A stretch of DNA of 64,000 nucleotides, taken from Muribaculaceae bacterium (GTDB lineage: Bacteria > Bacteroidota > Bacteroidia > Bacteroidales > Muribaculaceae). Of this stretch, positions 20,919-30,440 are shown one piece after another; within the stretch, counting starts at the first letter, position 1; each line of letters starts with the position of its first letter. The notes beneath the pieces are model-generated. The model worked only from the letters and a program-made list of their open reading frames with translations, had not been told where the DNA came from and ran no database searches. The stretch spans positions 1-64,000 of the forward strand of contig JAIDYR010000011.1 in NCBI GenBank assembly GCA_029057985.1. Direction: 5' to 3'. A program made the position numbers and the translations under genes.

Positions 20919-22268
20919 TTATGTCGCCGGCTCTCTGACGAGGGGCATGGAGTTAAGATCGGGTTGAGGTCGATGGCATATCTGCGGTTTGACTTCGCGG
21001 CGCAGGATGTGATGGCCGAATCTGCATTCAAGACATCGCCCTTTGTCGCAATATTGATCTTTGAGATGTAGCAGGGCTTGACTTCGGGATGCATCATCGG
21101 CCTTAATTCCCATTGATTCCCATGCTTTGATGAGCGAGTTCTTTTCTGCCGGCAGCCCGCGCAGCAGTCCGAGTGCAAGTTCGCCCCGATCGTAGTTCCC
21201 GGTGATGCGTGCGTGGGCCATATAAAACGGAGCAGCCACGTTGATCATCATCAGATTTCGGCTTCCGCGTGAGAGTGTTGAGGTGAGAGAGCCTTCCCCT
21301 TGTTCGGATCCGAAATCGGCATGACTTTTCCAATAATCGGAAGGTTCCCAGGCGAAGAGTCTGAATAATTTGTCGTAATCTCCATCCGCTTTCTCCAGAC
21401 TTGAAGAGAAGCGGACCCCTTCATATAGTGCCCGTGCGAGAAGAGCGAGGCGACGATGAGGAAAATTCTGAGGTCTGGTCCGGGCGTATTTCCATAAGGA
21501 CGCGTTAATAGGGCGAAGGCCGTATTTGCGAGCCAGAAATCCATACTCAGCACAAAGCGACTGATAATATGTGTCAAAAATATGGTCTGATCCGTTCAAC
21601 ATTCCGGCCTGGCCGAATATCAGGGCTTCTATCTGAAGCTGGCTGTCGGAATGATGATAGATAATCCTCAGAGGAAGATTCTTGGCCAGGATCTCGAATG
21701 GAATTCCATTAAGTCCGAAACCTAATCCGCGGGCGAAAAGTATGAAGACAGCCTGCTCCCAATCTCCTCCCGTGAGGGAATTGTAATCCAGCAATCGCGA
21801 TGCTTTTGCCTGAATGCGCTCGACTGCGAGAGTCTCCAACCAATCTTCCCTGATTAGATTTGGAATCGAGGGGATGTAGGGAGCGCAACGCACCTCTTTC
21901 AGGTCTCTCGCAAGTTCGGCATATGTCATAAAGAATTTTTCAGGGAGAATAGCCGTGATTTGGGGGATCTCCTCGCCATTTTGACGCCTGATACGTGTAT
22001 CATCGAAAGCTACGACGTGGAGTATCACATTGTCATATGCAGGGTCGGAATCGTGTCGGTGGCGCATCCAGTCGGAAGCTTTGACGTGAATCTCTATATT
22101 TCCGCTCCAGACTTTTCCGTCGATGCGAAGCCGGGCATTGGTGAAGTCAGGTCCTGCATCATCATTATGGCGTCCCGGTGCAAGAATCTCTATCCGATGC
22201 CCTTGCAGGTCGGTCATTACGGTTCCGAGCATCCGGTGATGCCAGAGATAATGATAAAGCAGTTCCAT
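20919..22268 (-). CDS. DUF2851 family protein
   Basis: ELLYHYLWHHRML...PGRHNDDAGPDFTNARLRIDG...GNIEIHVKASDW characteristic of family. Confidence 0.85.
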   Translation of the reverse strand: MELLYHYLWHHRMLGTVMTDLQGHRIEILAPGRHNDDAGPDFTNARLRIDGKVWSGNIEIHVKASDWMRHRHDSDPAYDNVILHVVAFDDTRIRRQNGEEIPQITAILPEKFFMTYAELARDLKEVRCAPYIPSIPNLIREDWLETLAVERIQAKASRLLDYNSLTGGDWEQAVFILFARGLGFGLNGIPFEILAKNLPLRIIYHHSDSQLQIEALIFGQAGMLNGSDHIFDTYYQSLCAEYGFLARKYGLRPINASLWKYARTRPQNFPHRRLALLARALYEGVRFSSSLEKADGDYDKLFRLFAWEPSDYWKSHADFGSEQGEGSLTSTLSRGSRNLMMINVAAPFYMAHARITGNYDRGELALGLLRGLPAEKNSLIKAWESMGIKADDASRSQALLHLKDQYCDKGRCLECRFGHHILRREVKPQICHRPQPDLNSMPLVREPAT

Positions 22269-22468
22269 TTCGGAGCGGTTAATTTTGAGGATGCCTTATA
22301 ATTGTGAAAGGCATGATCTATAGAACAGATTTTTTGCGGCGAGGAGCGATTTTATTTTTCAAAGTTACGGAAAAAGATTGAATTAAGTAGTGGCTAAGGA
22401 GTGAAATTTGCGAAAAAAACACTAAAGTGCATGAAAAAATTAAAAAATGTGAAAAAATCAGTTTAATA

Positions 22469-22577
22469 TTTGCGTATTCGAAAATTTAGCAGTAATTTAG
22501 CAATGTGTTTTTCATAGTATTAAATTAAGATTAAGGTTAGATCGGCCTCTTTGTGAAAAGAGACCGATCATTTTTTA
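22469..22577 (+). ncRNA. Candidate small RNA copy 1 with own promoter and terminator
   Basis: TTTG(22469)-N20-TAATTTAG(22493), leader tgtttttcatagtattaaattaagattaaggttaga, hairpin GATCGGCCTCTTT-GTGA-AAAGAGACCGATC, T-run 22571-22576. Confidence 0.6.
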
Positions 22578-22609
22578 TATAAGTCTCGCTTGCGGGTCTT
22601 ATATAAAAA
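22572..22609. terminator. Strong palindromic stem-loop, possibly bidirectional terminator
   Basis: TTTTTATATAAG (22572-22583) and CTTATATAAAAA (22598-22609) perfect 12-bp arms; inner CTCGC/GCGGG pairing. Confidence 0.6.
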
Positions 22610-23022
22610 CGATAAGAATAATTTTTCCGATGACGTTTTCTGTAGGATTCCTAAAAAGAATTTCAGCGCTTTGCTTTAGGTCGCGTTATATTGATATATT
22701 AATGAATTGGCAATTAGTATGGGAGGAGGGTTGCTTAGGGAACTGAAAAAAGTTGGCTCAGGATAATTATTGAAGTTATCCAAGTCTAATAAACGATTAT
22801 TTATTCTCATGAAACTTAAAAATCAACAAAAAATTGATTTTAGCAATTTGCCATAAATTTTTGGAGAATTATAGAGTATCGAAAGAATTATTGTTTCCAA
22901 TTGAGAGGGTAGGACTGAATAGATGTCGAATAAGGAAGAGAAAAAGATGACAAAATGGAAATTGAAATTTGTCTAAAAAAGAGTTAAAGTCCTATTAATT
23001 AATAGATTTTGATGCCAAAAAA

Positions 23023-23125
23023 TTTGGTTGATAGGGGAAAAAGTATTAATTTTGCACGTGTTTTTCATGGTATTAGATTTAAGGTTAGAGGATTAGTTGT
23101 CGGGATGACAATTAATCTTTTTTTT
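23023..23125 (+). ncRNA. Candidate small RNA copy 2 with own promoter and terminator
   Basis: TTTG(23023)-N20-TAATTTTG(23047), leader tgtttttcatggtattagatttaaggttaga, hairpin GATTAGTTGTC-GGGA-TGACAATTAATC, T-run 23118-23125. Confidence 0.65.
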
Positions 23126-23175
23126 ATTCCTCTGATTAAGTGAGGGTTATGCCCGACTATTTCCGAGAATCAAAG

Positions 23176-23901
23176 TCAAGCGTAGAGTTCGGCGAGGATA
23201 TCTATTGACTTAAGGTCAGTAGATATCGGCAAATGGAGTGAGTAGTAGCGTATCAGTTGGCGTAGGAGCCGGCGTCGCTGTCCGACGTTGAAACGGAAAT
23301 GACGCATATTTTCATAGTTAATTCTCAATAAAGTAGGAATGATGGAAGCTTCATCAGGGGCAATGATGTCGTTATGTCCGGGATGTAAAGGTGTAAATTC
23401 AGCGGAGCGCATATCAAATAGATTGCCCGATTGCATGGTTGAGGGATCTGGAGAAATCCCTGCAATCGTCAGAAAGCGGATAAGAAATGCCAAGTGAAAA
23501 TTGGCAAGCCCCTTCTCTGCTATATCGAGGTTATGCAATGTATTTATCAGAAACTCCCATATCGGTCGGTCGGCTTCCGATGTCCGCAGTATTTTCCCGA
23601 GGAACTCTGATATGAAAATAACTATGGGAGCCTTACCGGGATCAAAATATATGTTCTGCCATGGATGAGGGGTAGATATAGGACCGAGATACTGCAAATC
23701 CCGATTTTCACGGAAATTAACTTCAGACTCAATGAGCGCAAGGGGCGCCAATCGCGCGTTGCGCAGACGTCCGCTCCTGCCTGCTGATGCCGAGGAAAGG
23801 AAGGATACGCGTCCGCGTTCGGCGGTATACACATTCACGATATTGTTCTTATCGTTATGCCTGATGATTGAAAGTACAATCCCATGAATTTTTGTTAACA
23901 T
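23176..23901 (-). CDS. recO: DNA repair protein RecO
   Basis: MLTKIHGIVLSIIRHNDKNNIVNVYTAERGRVSFL N-terminus; length and RecO_C-like region. Confidence 0.9.
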   Translation of the reverse strand: MLTKIHGIVLSIIRHNDKNNIVNVYTAERGRVSFLSSASAGRSGRLRNARLAPLALIESEVNFRENRDLQYLGPISTPHPWQNIYFDPGKAPIVIFISEFLGKILRTSEADRPIWEFLINTLHNLDIAEKGLANFHLAFLIRFLTIAGISPDPSTMQSGNLFDMRSAEFTPLHPGHNDIIAPDEASIIPTLLRINYENMRHFRFNVGQRRRLLRQLIRYYSLHLPISTDLKSIDILAELYA

Positions 23902-24051
23902 TCCTAAAACTATTTTTCTTAGCTTCTTGTTTTACTAATGCAGACCGGAAAATCAGACTGGTATAATCTATATTTACTCCAGTCTTTCCCATCCCGGTAT
24001 TCATATTTTAAACGTAACATAAAGTATTAATCTTATTAAAAAACATATATT

Positions 24052-24645
24052 ATGGCAGACGCAACTCAGAAGAGCCTTAAAGGCACAAAGACAGCTGAAC
24101 TTCTTGCTCAATCTTATCTTGCGGAATCAATGGCCGTCACCCGCTATACTTATTATGCACAGCAGGCTCAGAAAGACTCTTATTTCCAATATTCCAATAT
24201 CTTTAAGGAGACAGCAGATAATGAGCTCCATCATGCAAAGATCTTCCTTAAATATCTTGTAGACGGAGGCGTCTGCAATGCCGCTATGGGTGTAGATACA
24301 GGCGATCTCAGCAGCACCGTCAAGAACCTGAAGGTCGCGGCTTCCGAGGAGCAGCAGGAAGGCGTGGAGCTCTACACGAATGCAGCCAAGGTAGCCAAGG
24401 AGGAAGGTTTCGATGAAATCGCCGACCGCTGGCTCGCAATAGCATCAATCGAAGCTCACCACGAAGCACGTTTTAATAAGCTTTCGGAGAGAATCGCCAA
24501 CGGCACTGTCTGGAAGCGCGACAAGCCCATCAAGTGGCAATGTCTGGTATGCGGTTATATCTACGAAGGCACCACTCCTCCTGAGAAATGTCCTGCATGT
24601 TATCATCCCTACCAGCACTTTATGGCAGCAGAAGACAATTATTAA
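24052..24645 (+). CDS. rbr: Rubrerythrin
   Basis: ESMAVTRYTYYAQQA, EAHHEARF diiron ligands and WQCLVCGYIYEG...CPAC rubredoxin domain. Confidence 0.97.
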   Translation: MADATQKSLKGTKTAELLAQSYLAESMAVTRYTYYAQQAQKDSYFQYSNIFKETADNELHHAKIFLKYLVDGGVCNAAMGVDTGDLSSTVKNLKVAASEEQQEGVELYTNAAKVAKEEGFDEIADRWLAIASIEAHHEARFNKLSERIANGTVWKRDKPIKWQCLVCGYIYEGTTPPEKCPACYHPYQHFMAAEDNY

Positions 24646-24670
24646 TAGAAATTAATCTACATACACTTCA

Positions 24671-24700
24671 GGACCCGGCATATAATTGTCGGGTCCTTCT
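24671..24700 (+). terminator. Intrinsic terminator of rubrerythrin gene
   Basis: GGACCCG...CGGGTCC followed by TTCTT. Confidence 0.75.
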
Positions 24701-24710
24701 TATATATTGT

Positions 24711-24767
24711 ATCTTACATATCCTGTAGATCCTATATATATCTTACATGTCTTGTAGATCCTATATA
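24711..24767. repeat. AT-rich direct repeat, 2 x 28 bp with period 29
   Basis: atcttacatatcctgtagatcctatata / atcttacatgtcttgtagatcctatata, 2 mismatches. Confidence 0.85.
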
Positions 24768-24809
24768 TCGTATATATATCTTATACATAACTTTACATTT
24801 AACAGGGCG

Positions 24810-27350
24810 TTATTCCCTGAAGTAGACTCGCTTGACGCGAGGAGAGATGGAAGTGAGGATTTCATAAGGAATAGTATCGAGAGCCTCGCTCAGCCGTCCT
24901 ACCGGGGCTGACTCTCCGAAGATTTCCACGGAATCGCCGACCTGGCAGTCAATTCCCGTCACGTCAATCATGCAGGCGTCCATGCAGATGTTGCCAATCG
25001 TCGGAGCCTCCCGGTCGTTGACGAGCACCCGGATCCGTCCGTTGCCGAAATGCCGGCTCATCCCATCGGCATATCCTATCGGGATGGTAGCAATCCGGGA
25101 ATCACGCGTCAGCATCCCTTTGCGGGCATATCCGACCGAGGATCCGGCCGGCCAATCTCGCAGATTTATGATGACTGTCTTAAGCGATGATACCGTAGCA
25201 AGAGGTCGCTCCATCTCGGGAGGGAGAGTATTGACTCCGTAAAGCCCGATCCCAAGTCGGGCCATGTCATAGTGATATTGCGGAAAACGCAATATCCCTG
25301 CCGAATTGAGGACATGGCGTTTGAAGCGGTAGCCGCAATTATCCAGCAGATAGGATGAGGCACGTTCAAATGTCGCAAGTTGCATCTCGGTATAATCATC
25401 CATATCGGGGCAATCCGCAGTAGCGAGATGGGAGAAGACAGAGGAGATCTTGACTCTGTTCTGCCCACGCAGTACTTCAAGGACCTGAGGAAGTTCCTCT
25501 TCGATGAATCCCATACGGTGCATCCCCGTATCGAGTTTTATATGGATAGGATAATCAGTCACTCCATATCGTTTTGCCTGCGTTATGACGTCGCGAAGCA
25601 TACCGAGAGTGTATATTTCCGGCTGAAGCAGATTTGTAAACATCTCCCGATAATCCGCCACCCGGGGATTCATCACCATTATCGGCATTGTTATTCCCCG
25701 TCGGCGCAGAGCTATTCCCTCATCAAGCACGGCTACAGCGAGATATGCTGCGCCCGCGTCCTGAAGAGTCTTGGCTATCTCGTAGCTTCCCGCTCCGTAG
25801 CCGGAGGCTTTTACCATGGCGATCATGCCTGTCGAAGCCGGGAGATGGCTTTTGAAGTAGTTGTAATTTTTTATCATTGCGTCGAGGTTGACTTCAAGCA
25901 CTGTCTCGTGAGTACGGTCTTCAAGTACTTCCTTGACATTTATGAAATCGAATTCCGGCGCCCCCTTCAACAATACTACGGCATCTGAGGTAGGATTAGA
26001 CCGCAATTCCTTGAGCAAGCTGAGAGTGTCGGGGTAAAACAGATCCGACGGACGGAATAAATCGGCGTGGGCAGAGAGTTTTGGCCCGACTCCTACGAAA
26101 AGGTCTATGTCGCGGCGTCGTATAATCTCGGCAATTCTCCGGTAGTCATCTTTTTCAGCGCCCGCTTCATGGCGCAGATCGCTGAGCACCACTATCGCGC
26201 GTTGTCCGGGCACCTGGCGACGCTTAATGAAATCTACGGCCGGGATTAAAGAAGTGATATCCGATGTGTAAGAATCGTAGACGACATTGACTCCGTGGCC
26301 TCCGTCGCTGACGCTCAATCGGGTATCGATGGGATGGAGACATGCGAAACGGCGCTGAATAATTTCATCCGGCAATCCTTCTGAAAGCATGAAGGCCAGC
26401 ACGGCGCAGGCGTTGCGAAGATCGCTCTTCTCAGTCAGAGGAATCCGGATATGACGTTCGGGTCCGCGGAGCCAGGAATATGAGAGAATGGTCCAATCCT
26501 CAGGTTGGGTAAGGTCGGGAAGTAACTGTTTGATATACAAAGTAGCCTCGGAATCGTTCTCACTCCAGCTGATCAGTTGCTTCCCTTTTGGCAGACGCTC
26601 TATATATGGAGCAATCGACGGGTCATCCTTACAGAAAATTACTTTTCTTACGGTCTCGCCTGCGGCAAGGCTGATCTTTTCCTCTATTTTAACTTCGTGG
26701 GAGGGAAAATCCGAGTCGGAATCCTGAATGATATCGGTCACGATTACCGTATCCGGCAATATGCAGTCGGCCAGCCGCTTCATTTCTCCTTCCTTTGATA
26801 CTCCGGCCTCAATCAGGGTAAGGTCGGTGGCATCAGTAATCCCCCACATCGACAGAGGGACACCTATCTGGGAATTATAGCTGCGGGGAGATCTCGCTAT
26901 TTCCCGGATCGGCTCAAGCAGTTGGAAAATCCATTCCTTGATAGTAGTCTTACCTTTAGAGCCGGTAATACCTACTATCTCTCCTCCCCGGCCTCCCTTC
27001 CGCCCGGCTATAGATTGAAGAGCCAGAATAGGATCCTCAACAGGCAGGAAGACGGCTTCCGGGAGTTCATCTGCAAGATTGTCGAGATTAAGATCGGCGG
27101 GTGCGGGATTCTTCAACTGTGACGGTACTACAAAATATCGCACTCCTTTATCATAAAGTTCCCTGACATAGCGCAGACCCGAGTTGGTAGGGGTCTCGAT
27201 GGCAAAAAATATTGTGGAGGCAGGGTTTGAAAGCGAACGCGAATCGGTCAGAAGAGAATTAATAATGGCAGCGTCAGCATCAGAGGCACCTGTCTTGCTG
27301 ATCGGCTCCACTCCGAGCAAGTTGCGGATTTCTGCGAATGATAATTGCAT
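24810..27350 (-). CDS. Bifunctional MurF / alanine racemase fusion
   Basis: MurF GITGSKGKTTIKEW then Alr EVNLDAMIKNYNYFKSHL, AMVKASGYGAGSYE; fusion known in Bacteroidetes. Confidence 0.95.
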   Translation of the reverse strand: MQLSFAEIRNLLGVEPISKTGASDADAAIINSLLTDSRSLSNPASTIFFAIETPTNSGLRYVRELYDKGVRYFVVPSQLKNPAPADLNLDNLADELPEAVFLPVEDPILALQSIAGRKGGRGGEIVGITGSKGKTTIKEWIFQLLEPIREIARSPRSYNSQIGVPLSMWGITDATDLTLIEAGVSKEGEMKRLADCILPDTVIVTDIIQDSDSDFPSHEVKIEEKISLAAGETVRKVIFCKDDPSIAPYIERLPKGKQLISWSENDSEATLYIKQLLPDLTQPEDWTILSYSWLRGPERHIRIPLTEKSDLRNACAVLAFMLSEGLPDEIIQRRFACLHPIDTRLSVSDGGHGVNVVYDSYTSDITSLIPAVDFIKRRQVPGQRAIVVLSDLRHEAGAEKDDYRRIAEIIRRRDIDLFVGVGPKLSAHADLFRPSDLFYPDTLSLLKELRSNPTSDAVVLLKGAPEFDFINVKEVLEDRTHETVLEVNLDAMIKNYNYFKSHLPASTGMIAMVKASGYGAGSYEIAKTLQDAGAAYLAVAVLDEGIALRRRGITMPIMVMNPRVADYREMFTNLLQPEIYTLGMLRDVITQAKRYGVTDYPIHIKLDTGMHRMGFIEEELPQVLEVLRGQNRVKISSVFSHLATADCPDMDDYTEMQLATFERASSYLLDNCGYRFKRHVLNSAGILRFPQYHYDMARLGIGLYGVNTLPPEMERPLATVSSLKTVIINLRDWPAGSSVGYARKGMLTRDSRIATIPIGYADGMSRHFGNGRIRVLVNDREAPTIGNICMDACMIDVTGIDCQVGDSVEIFGESAPVGRLSEALDTIPYEILTSISPRVKRVYFRE

Positions 27351-27357
27351 CTATTAA

Positions 27358-27795
27358 TCAGAACTTTCTTAAAGTCAATATATTCTGACCTACTTTCAAG
27401 GTCATTGATCCCCCTTTTATCTGTAAGACAGTCACTGCGACAGGATCGCTTTCAATTCCCCAGCGGGATATGATGGAGATTTTGTCCTGTCCGGTATAGG
27501 CAGGGAATGAGAAAGTCAGATCGGGAGCCTCACCTGTCACCTGCCCTATGAATCGGGGATTGAATCCTTCGAGGTCATCGCTGCTCGTCAGTTGCAGCAG
27601 ATTCTGATCGAATGATATGTATAGACGGGGAGAGGTCGGAGTGACGGATCGTGCATCGGGATATTCGATTGTCAGTATTTGCCATTGACCTCGCAGAGGG
27701 CCCATCTTATTGTCCTTACTGCATGATCCGAAGAGCAGAATTCCGGTTACGGCGACAATCAGAAGGGGGAGAATATATCGAAAAGTTGTTTTCAT
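27358..27795 (-). CDS. Small lipoprotein, lipocalin-like fold possible (ORF extends to 27885)
   Basis: Signal peptide with lipobox LLFGSCSKD, then LRGQWQILTIEYP. Confidence 0.6.
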   Translation of the reverse strand: MKTTFRYILPLLIVAVTGILLFGSCSKDNKMGPLRGQWQILTIEYPDARSVTPTSPRLYISFDQNLLQLTSSDDLEGFNPRFIGQVTGEAPDLTFSFPAYTGQDKISIISRWGIESDPVAVTVLQIKGGSMTLKVGQNILTLRKF

Positions 27796-27913
27796 TGCAT
27801 TTTTAGTTGATTCATAACGCGTAATCTGCAATTCATCATGAAAGATGGAATGTGCGTTATGAAGATGATATGAAGTTGATTGCAAAATTAGAAAAAAACT
27901 CTTAAAAAAGCAA

Positions 27914-29164
27914 TTATTTATTATATAGCTGTAGATATAGTTCGAGGGTACCGGAGATATGGTAGCGCTTTGCTATGCGCGTGCCTTCCGCTTTCATCAG
28001 AAGCGTATCGTTAACTTCATCGGGCGACTCCGGAGCGAGGATGGCTGCCAAGGCCGCGGCAATGCTTTGCGGATTCTCTTTGTCGGCAAGACGCGCGGCT
28101 CCCCTTACAATGTCAGCCATGCCGCTGACATCGGTAGCTACCAGCGGGATTCCTCCTGCAAGTATCTCGCATGCTGTCAGACCGAATCCCTCCCATTTCG
28201 ATATCTGGGCTCCTGCGGATGCAGAAGCTATGAGCCGGGGGATATCCGAGCGTTCGCCAAGAAAAACTACGTCATCCGCGACTCCTTCCTCCCCTGCTAC
28301 GCGCCTGCAATATCCTATAGTAGCTCCATCGCCTGCAAAAGCCAGAAAAGTGTCGGCCGGGATTCGCTCTCTATATCTTGAATCCCTCTTTAGGATTGCC
28401 AAAGCGCGAATGAGAGAGGCCTGGTCTTTGTTTGCGACAAAACGTGAAATCATCAGAATGGCGTGTCCCGGACGGCCATAGACATCTTCCACGTTCTTGA
28501 TGCCGGCCTTATTCATGCGTTGCCGGAGGAATACATCCGGTCCGGAATTAAATATTTCAATGAGCTCTGACTCTGATTCAGGCAGATTCTCTTCTTCTGA
28601 TTCAGTGCCGTAGCTAAAATCTTCCGTTACAATCCCGTTGCGGACGACGTGGAATCGCGGATCAGCCGGATCTGCTTTCAGCCATTCGATCAAGGCTCTG
28701 ACAGAAGCCGGGGATATGCCCGCTATTGTGTTGTAGCGGGCGTAGATAAGACGCTCCAACGCAGCGATAAGAGGAAAGTGGCGGCGTCTGTTGGTGGTAT
28801 TGTGGTTTGTGAAAATCAATCTGAGAGGTAATCCGCGGGCTGCAATAGAGGCGTCATAAAGGGCCGGAAAAAGATGGACATGGCAGACGTCGGCTTCCTT
28901 CATAAGGTTCCGGAGTTTTCTGACGGCTTTAAATCGGATAATCGGGTTGAAATATGAAGCGTAAGACAATGGCAGGCCGAGAATCCTGACTTTGATATGC
29001 GGATTTCTCTGCAATGGGGCGAAGAGAGGTGAGCGTCCCGGGTCGGCATATAGTGCAAGCGTTATGTCCATGTCGTCGCGCATAGCCATCAGGGGGAGCA
29101 GGTCGCCGAGCAGGCGCTGGGCTCCTCCGGTAAGGAAATGAGGGATGACAATAAGGAGACGCAT
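27914..29164 (-). CDS. Glycosyltransferase family 4
   Basis: RLLIVIPHFLTGGAQRLL, ISKWEGFGLTACEILAGGIPLVATDVSGMADIV. Confidence 0.9.
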   Translation of the reverse strand: MRLLIVIPHFLTGGAQRLLGDLLPLMAMRDDMDITLALYADPGRSPLFAPLQRNPHIKVRILGLPLSYASYFNPIIRFKAVRKLRNLMKEADVCHVHLFPALYDASIAARGLPLRLIFTNHNTTNRRRHFPLIAALERLIYARYNTIAGISPASVRALIEWLKADPADPRFHVVRNGIVTEDFSYGTESEEENLPESESELIEIFNSGPDVFLRQRMNKAGIKNVEDVYGRPGHAILMISRFVANKDQASLIRALAILKRDSRYRERIPADTFLAFAGDGATIGYCRRVAGEEGVADDVVFLGERSDIPRLIASASAGAQISKWEGFGLTACEILAGGIPLVATDVSGMADIVRGAARLADKENPQSIAAALAAILAPESPDEVNDTLLMKAEGTRIAKRYHISGTLELYLQLYNK

Positions 29165-29204
29165 TCTTATAGGAAACAGTAAAGGGTATAAATAAGGTTA
29201 AATG

Positions 29205-29247
29205 TTAAGGGGATTGCCCCCGGTATTAAACCGGGCAATCCCCTTAA
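29205..29247. terminator. Long stem-loop downstream of fructose-bisphosphate aldolase gene
   Basis: TTAAGGGGATTGCCC...GGGCAATCCCCTTAA perfect 15-bp arms. Confidence 0.6.
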
Positions 29248-29280
29248 TCTTATATCGGTTAAGTATTGTAAAGCCGGATA

Positions 29281-30282
29281 TTATTCAGCTTTGCCTTCAG
29301 AGCCGAGCACGTTGATGATTTTGTGCTTGTAGAGTTTCTCCATTTCGTCGCGGGCCGGGCCGAGATATTTACGGGGATCGAACTCACCGGGCTTTTCGTT
29401 GAAGACCTTGCGGACTGCAGCAGTCATAGCCAGACGGCTGTCGGAGTCAATGTTGATCTTGCAGACATCCATCTTGGCTGCTTTGCGGAGTTCCTCTTCG
29501 GGGATACCGATTGCATCGGGAAGTTTGCCACCGTTGGAGTTGATGATGTCGACATATTCCTGAGGCACGCTGGAAGATCCGTGGAGCACGATGGGGAAGT
29601 CGGGAAGTTTAGCTTCTACAGCCTCGAGCACGTTGAAAGCCAAGGGCGGGGGTACGAGACGACCTGTCTTGGGATCTACGGTGCACTGTTCGGGAGTGAA
29701 CTTGTAAGCGCCGTGGGAAGTGCCGATAGAGATTGCGAGGGAGTCGCAGCCTGTGCGGGTGACGAAGTCGATTACTTCCTCGGGGTCAGTATAAGTGTGG
29801 TGGTCAGAGCTTACTTCGTCTTCTACTCCTGCAAGCACGCCGAGTTCGCCTTCTACGGTTACGTCGTATTTGTGGGCGTAGTCTACTACTTTCTTAGTCA
29901 GAGCGACGTTTTCCTCGTAGGGGAGGTGAGAGCCGTCGATCATTACGGAAGAGAAGCCATGGTCGATGCAATCCTTGCAGAGTTCGAAGGTGTCACCGTG
30001 GTCAAGGTGAAGTACGATCTGGGGCTTTTCCCAGCCGAGGGACTTGGCGTAGTCAACGGCACCCTGAGCCATGTAGCGGAGCAAGATGGGATTGGCATAG
30101 TTGCGTGCGCCTTTGGATACCTGAAGGATGACCGGAGACTTTGTGTCAGCAGCGGCTTTGATGATAGCCTGAAGCTGCTCCATGTTGTTGAAGTTGAAGG
30201 CCGGGATGGCATAGCCGCCATGCACGGCTTTAGCAAACATTTCTTTGGTGTTTACCAGACCAAGTTCTTTGTAATCTACCAT
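29281..30282 (-). CDS. fba: Class II fructose-bisphosphate aldolase
   Basis: HGGYAIPAFNFNNMEQ, LHLDHGDTFE, SVMIDGSHLPYEEN, VLHGSSSVP. Confidence 0.95.
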   Translation of the reverse strand: MVDYKELGLVNTKEMFAKAVHGGYAIPAFNFNNMEQLQAIIKAAADTKSPVILQVSKGARNYANPILLRYMAQGAVDYAKSLGWEKPQIVLHLDHGDTFELCKDCIDHGFSSVMIDGSHLPYEENVALTKKVVDYAHKYDVTVEGELGVLAGVEDEVSSDHHTYTDPEEVIDFVTRTGCDSLAISIGTSHGAYKFTPEQCTVDPKTGRLVPPPLAFNVLEAVEAKLPDFPIVLHGSSSVPQEYVDIINSNGGKLPDAIGIPEEELRKAAKMDVCKINIDSDSRLAMTAAVRKVFNEKPGEFDPRKYLGPARDEMEKLYKHKIINVLGSEGKAE

Positions 30283-30440
30283 GATTTATAAATAATATGA
30301 TTTATAAAAATTCTTTATCAGGATTTGAATTCGACTTGAAAATTTGACGGATAACCGCCTGAATCTTTCCACTGCAAAGATAATAAATATTATGGAATTA
30401 TCCTAAGATTGCAGTAAAAATCCTCAGCCGCCGGTGAGTA

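Noticed and set aside
24711-24767. CRISPR-like array
   Set aside because: Two AT-rich adjacent copies with no unique spacers.
24810-27350. MurF-alanine racemase fusion as a novelty
   Set aside because: A fusion already established in Bacteroidetes.
29323-30291. 322-aa + strand ORF antisense to the aldolase gene
   Set aside because: Lies wholly opposite a strongly recognised fba gene; composition is typical of a shadow ORF and no family is recognisable.
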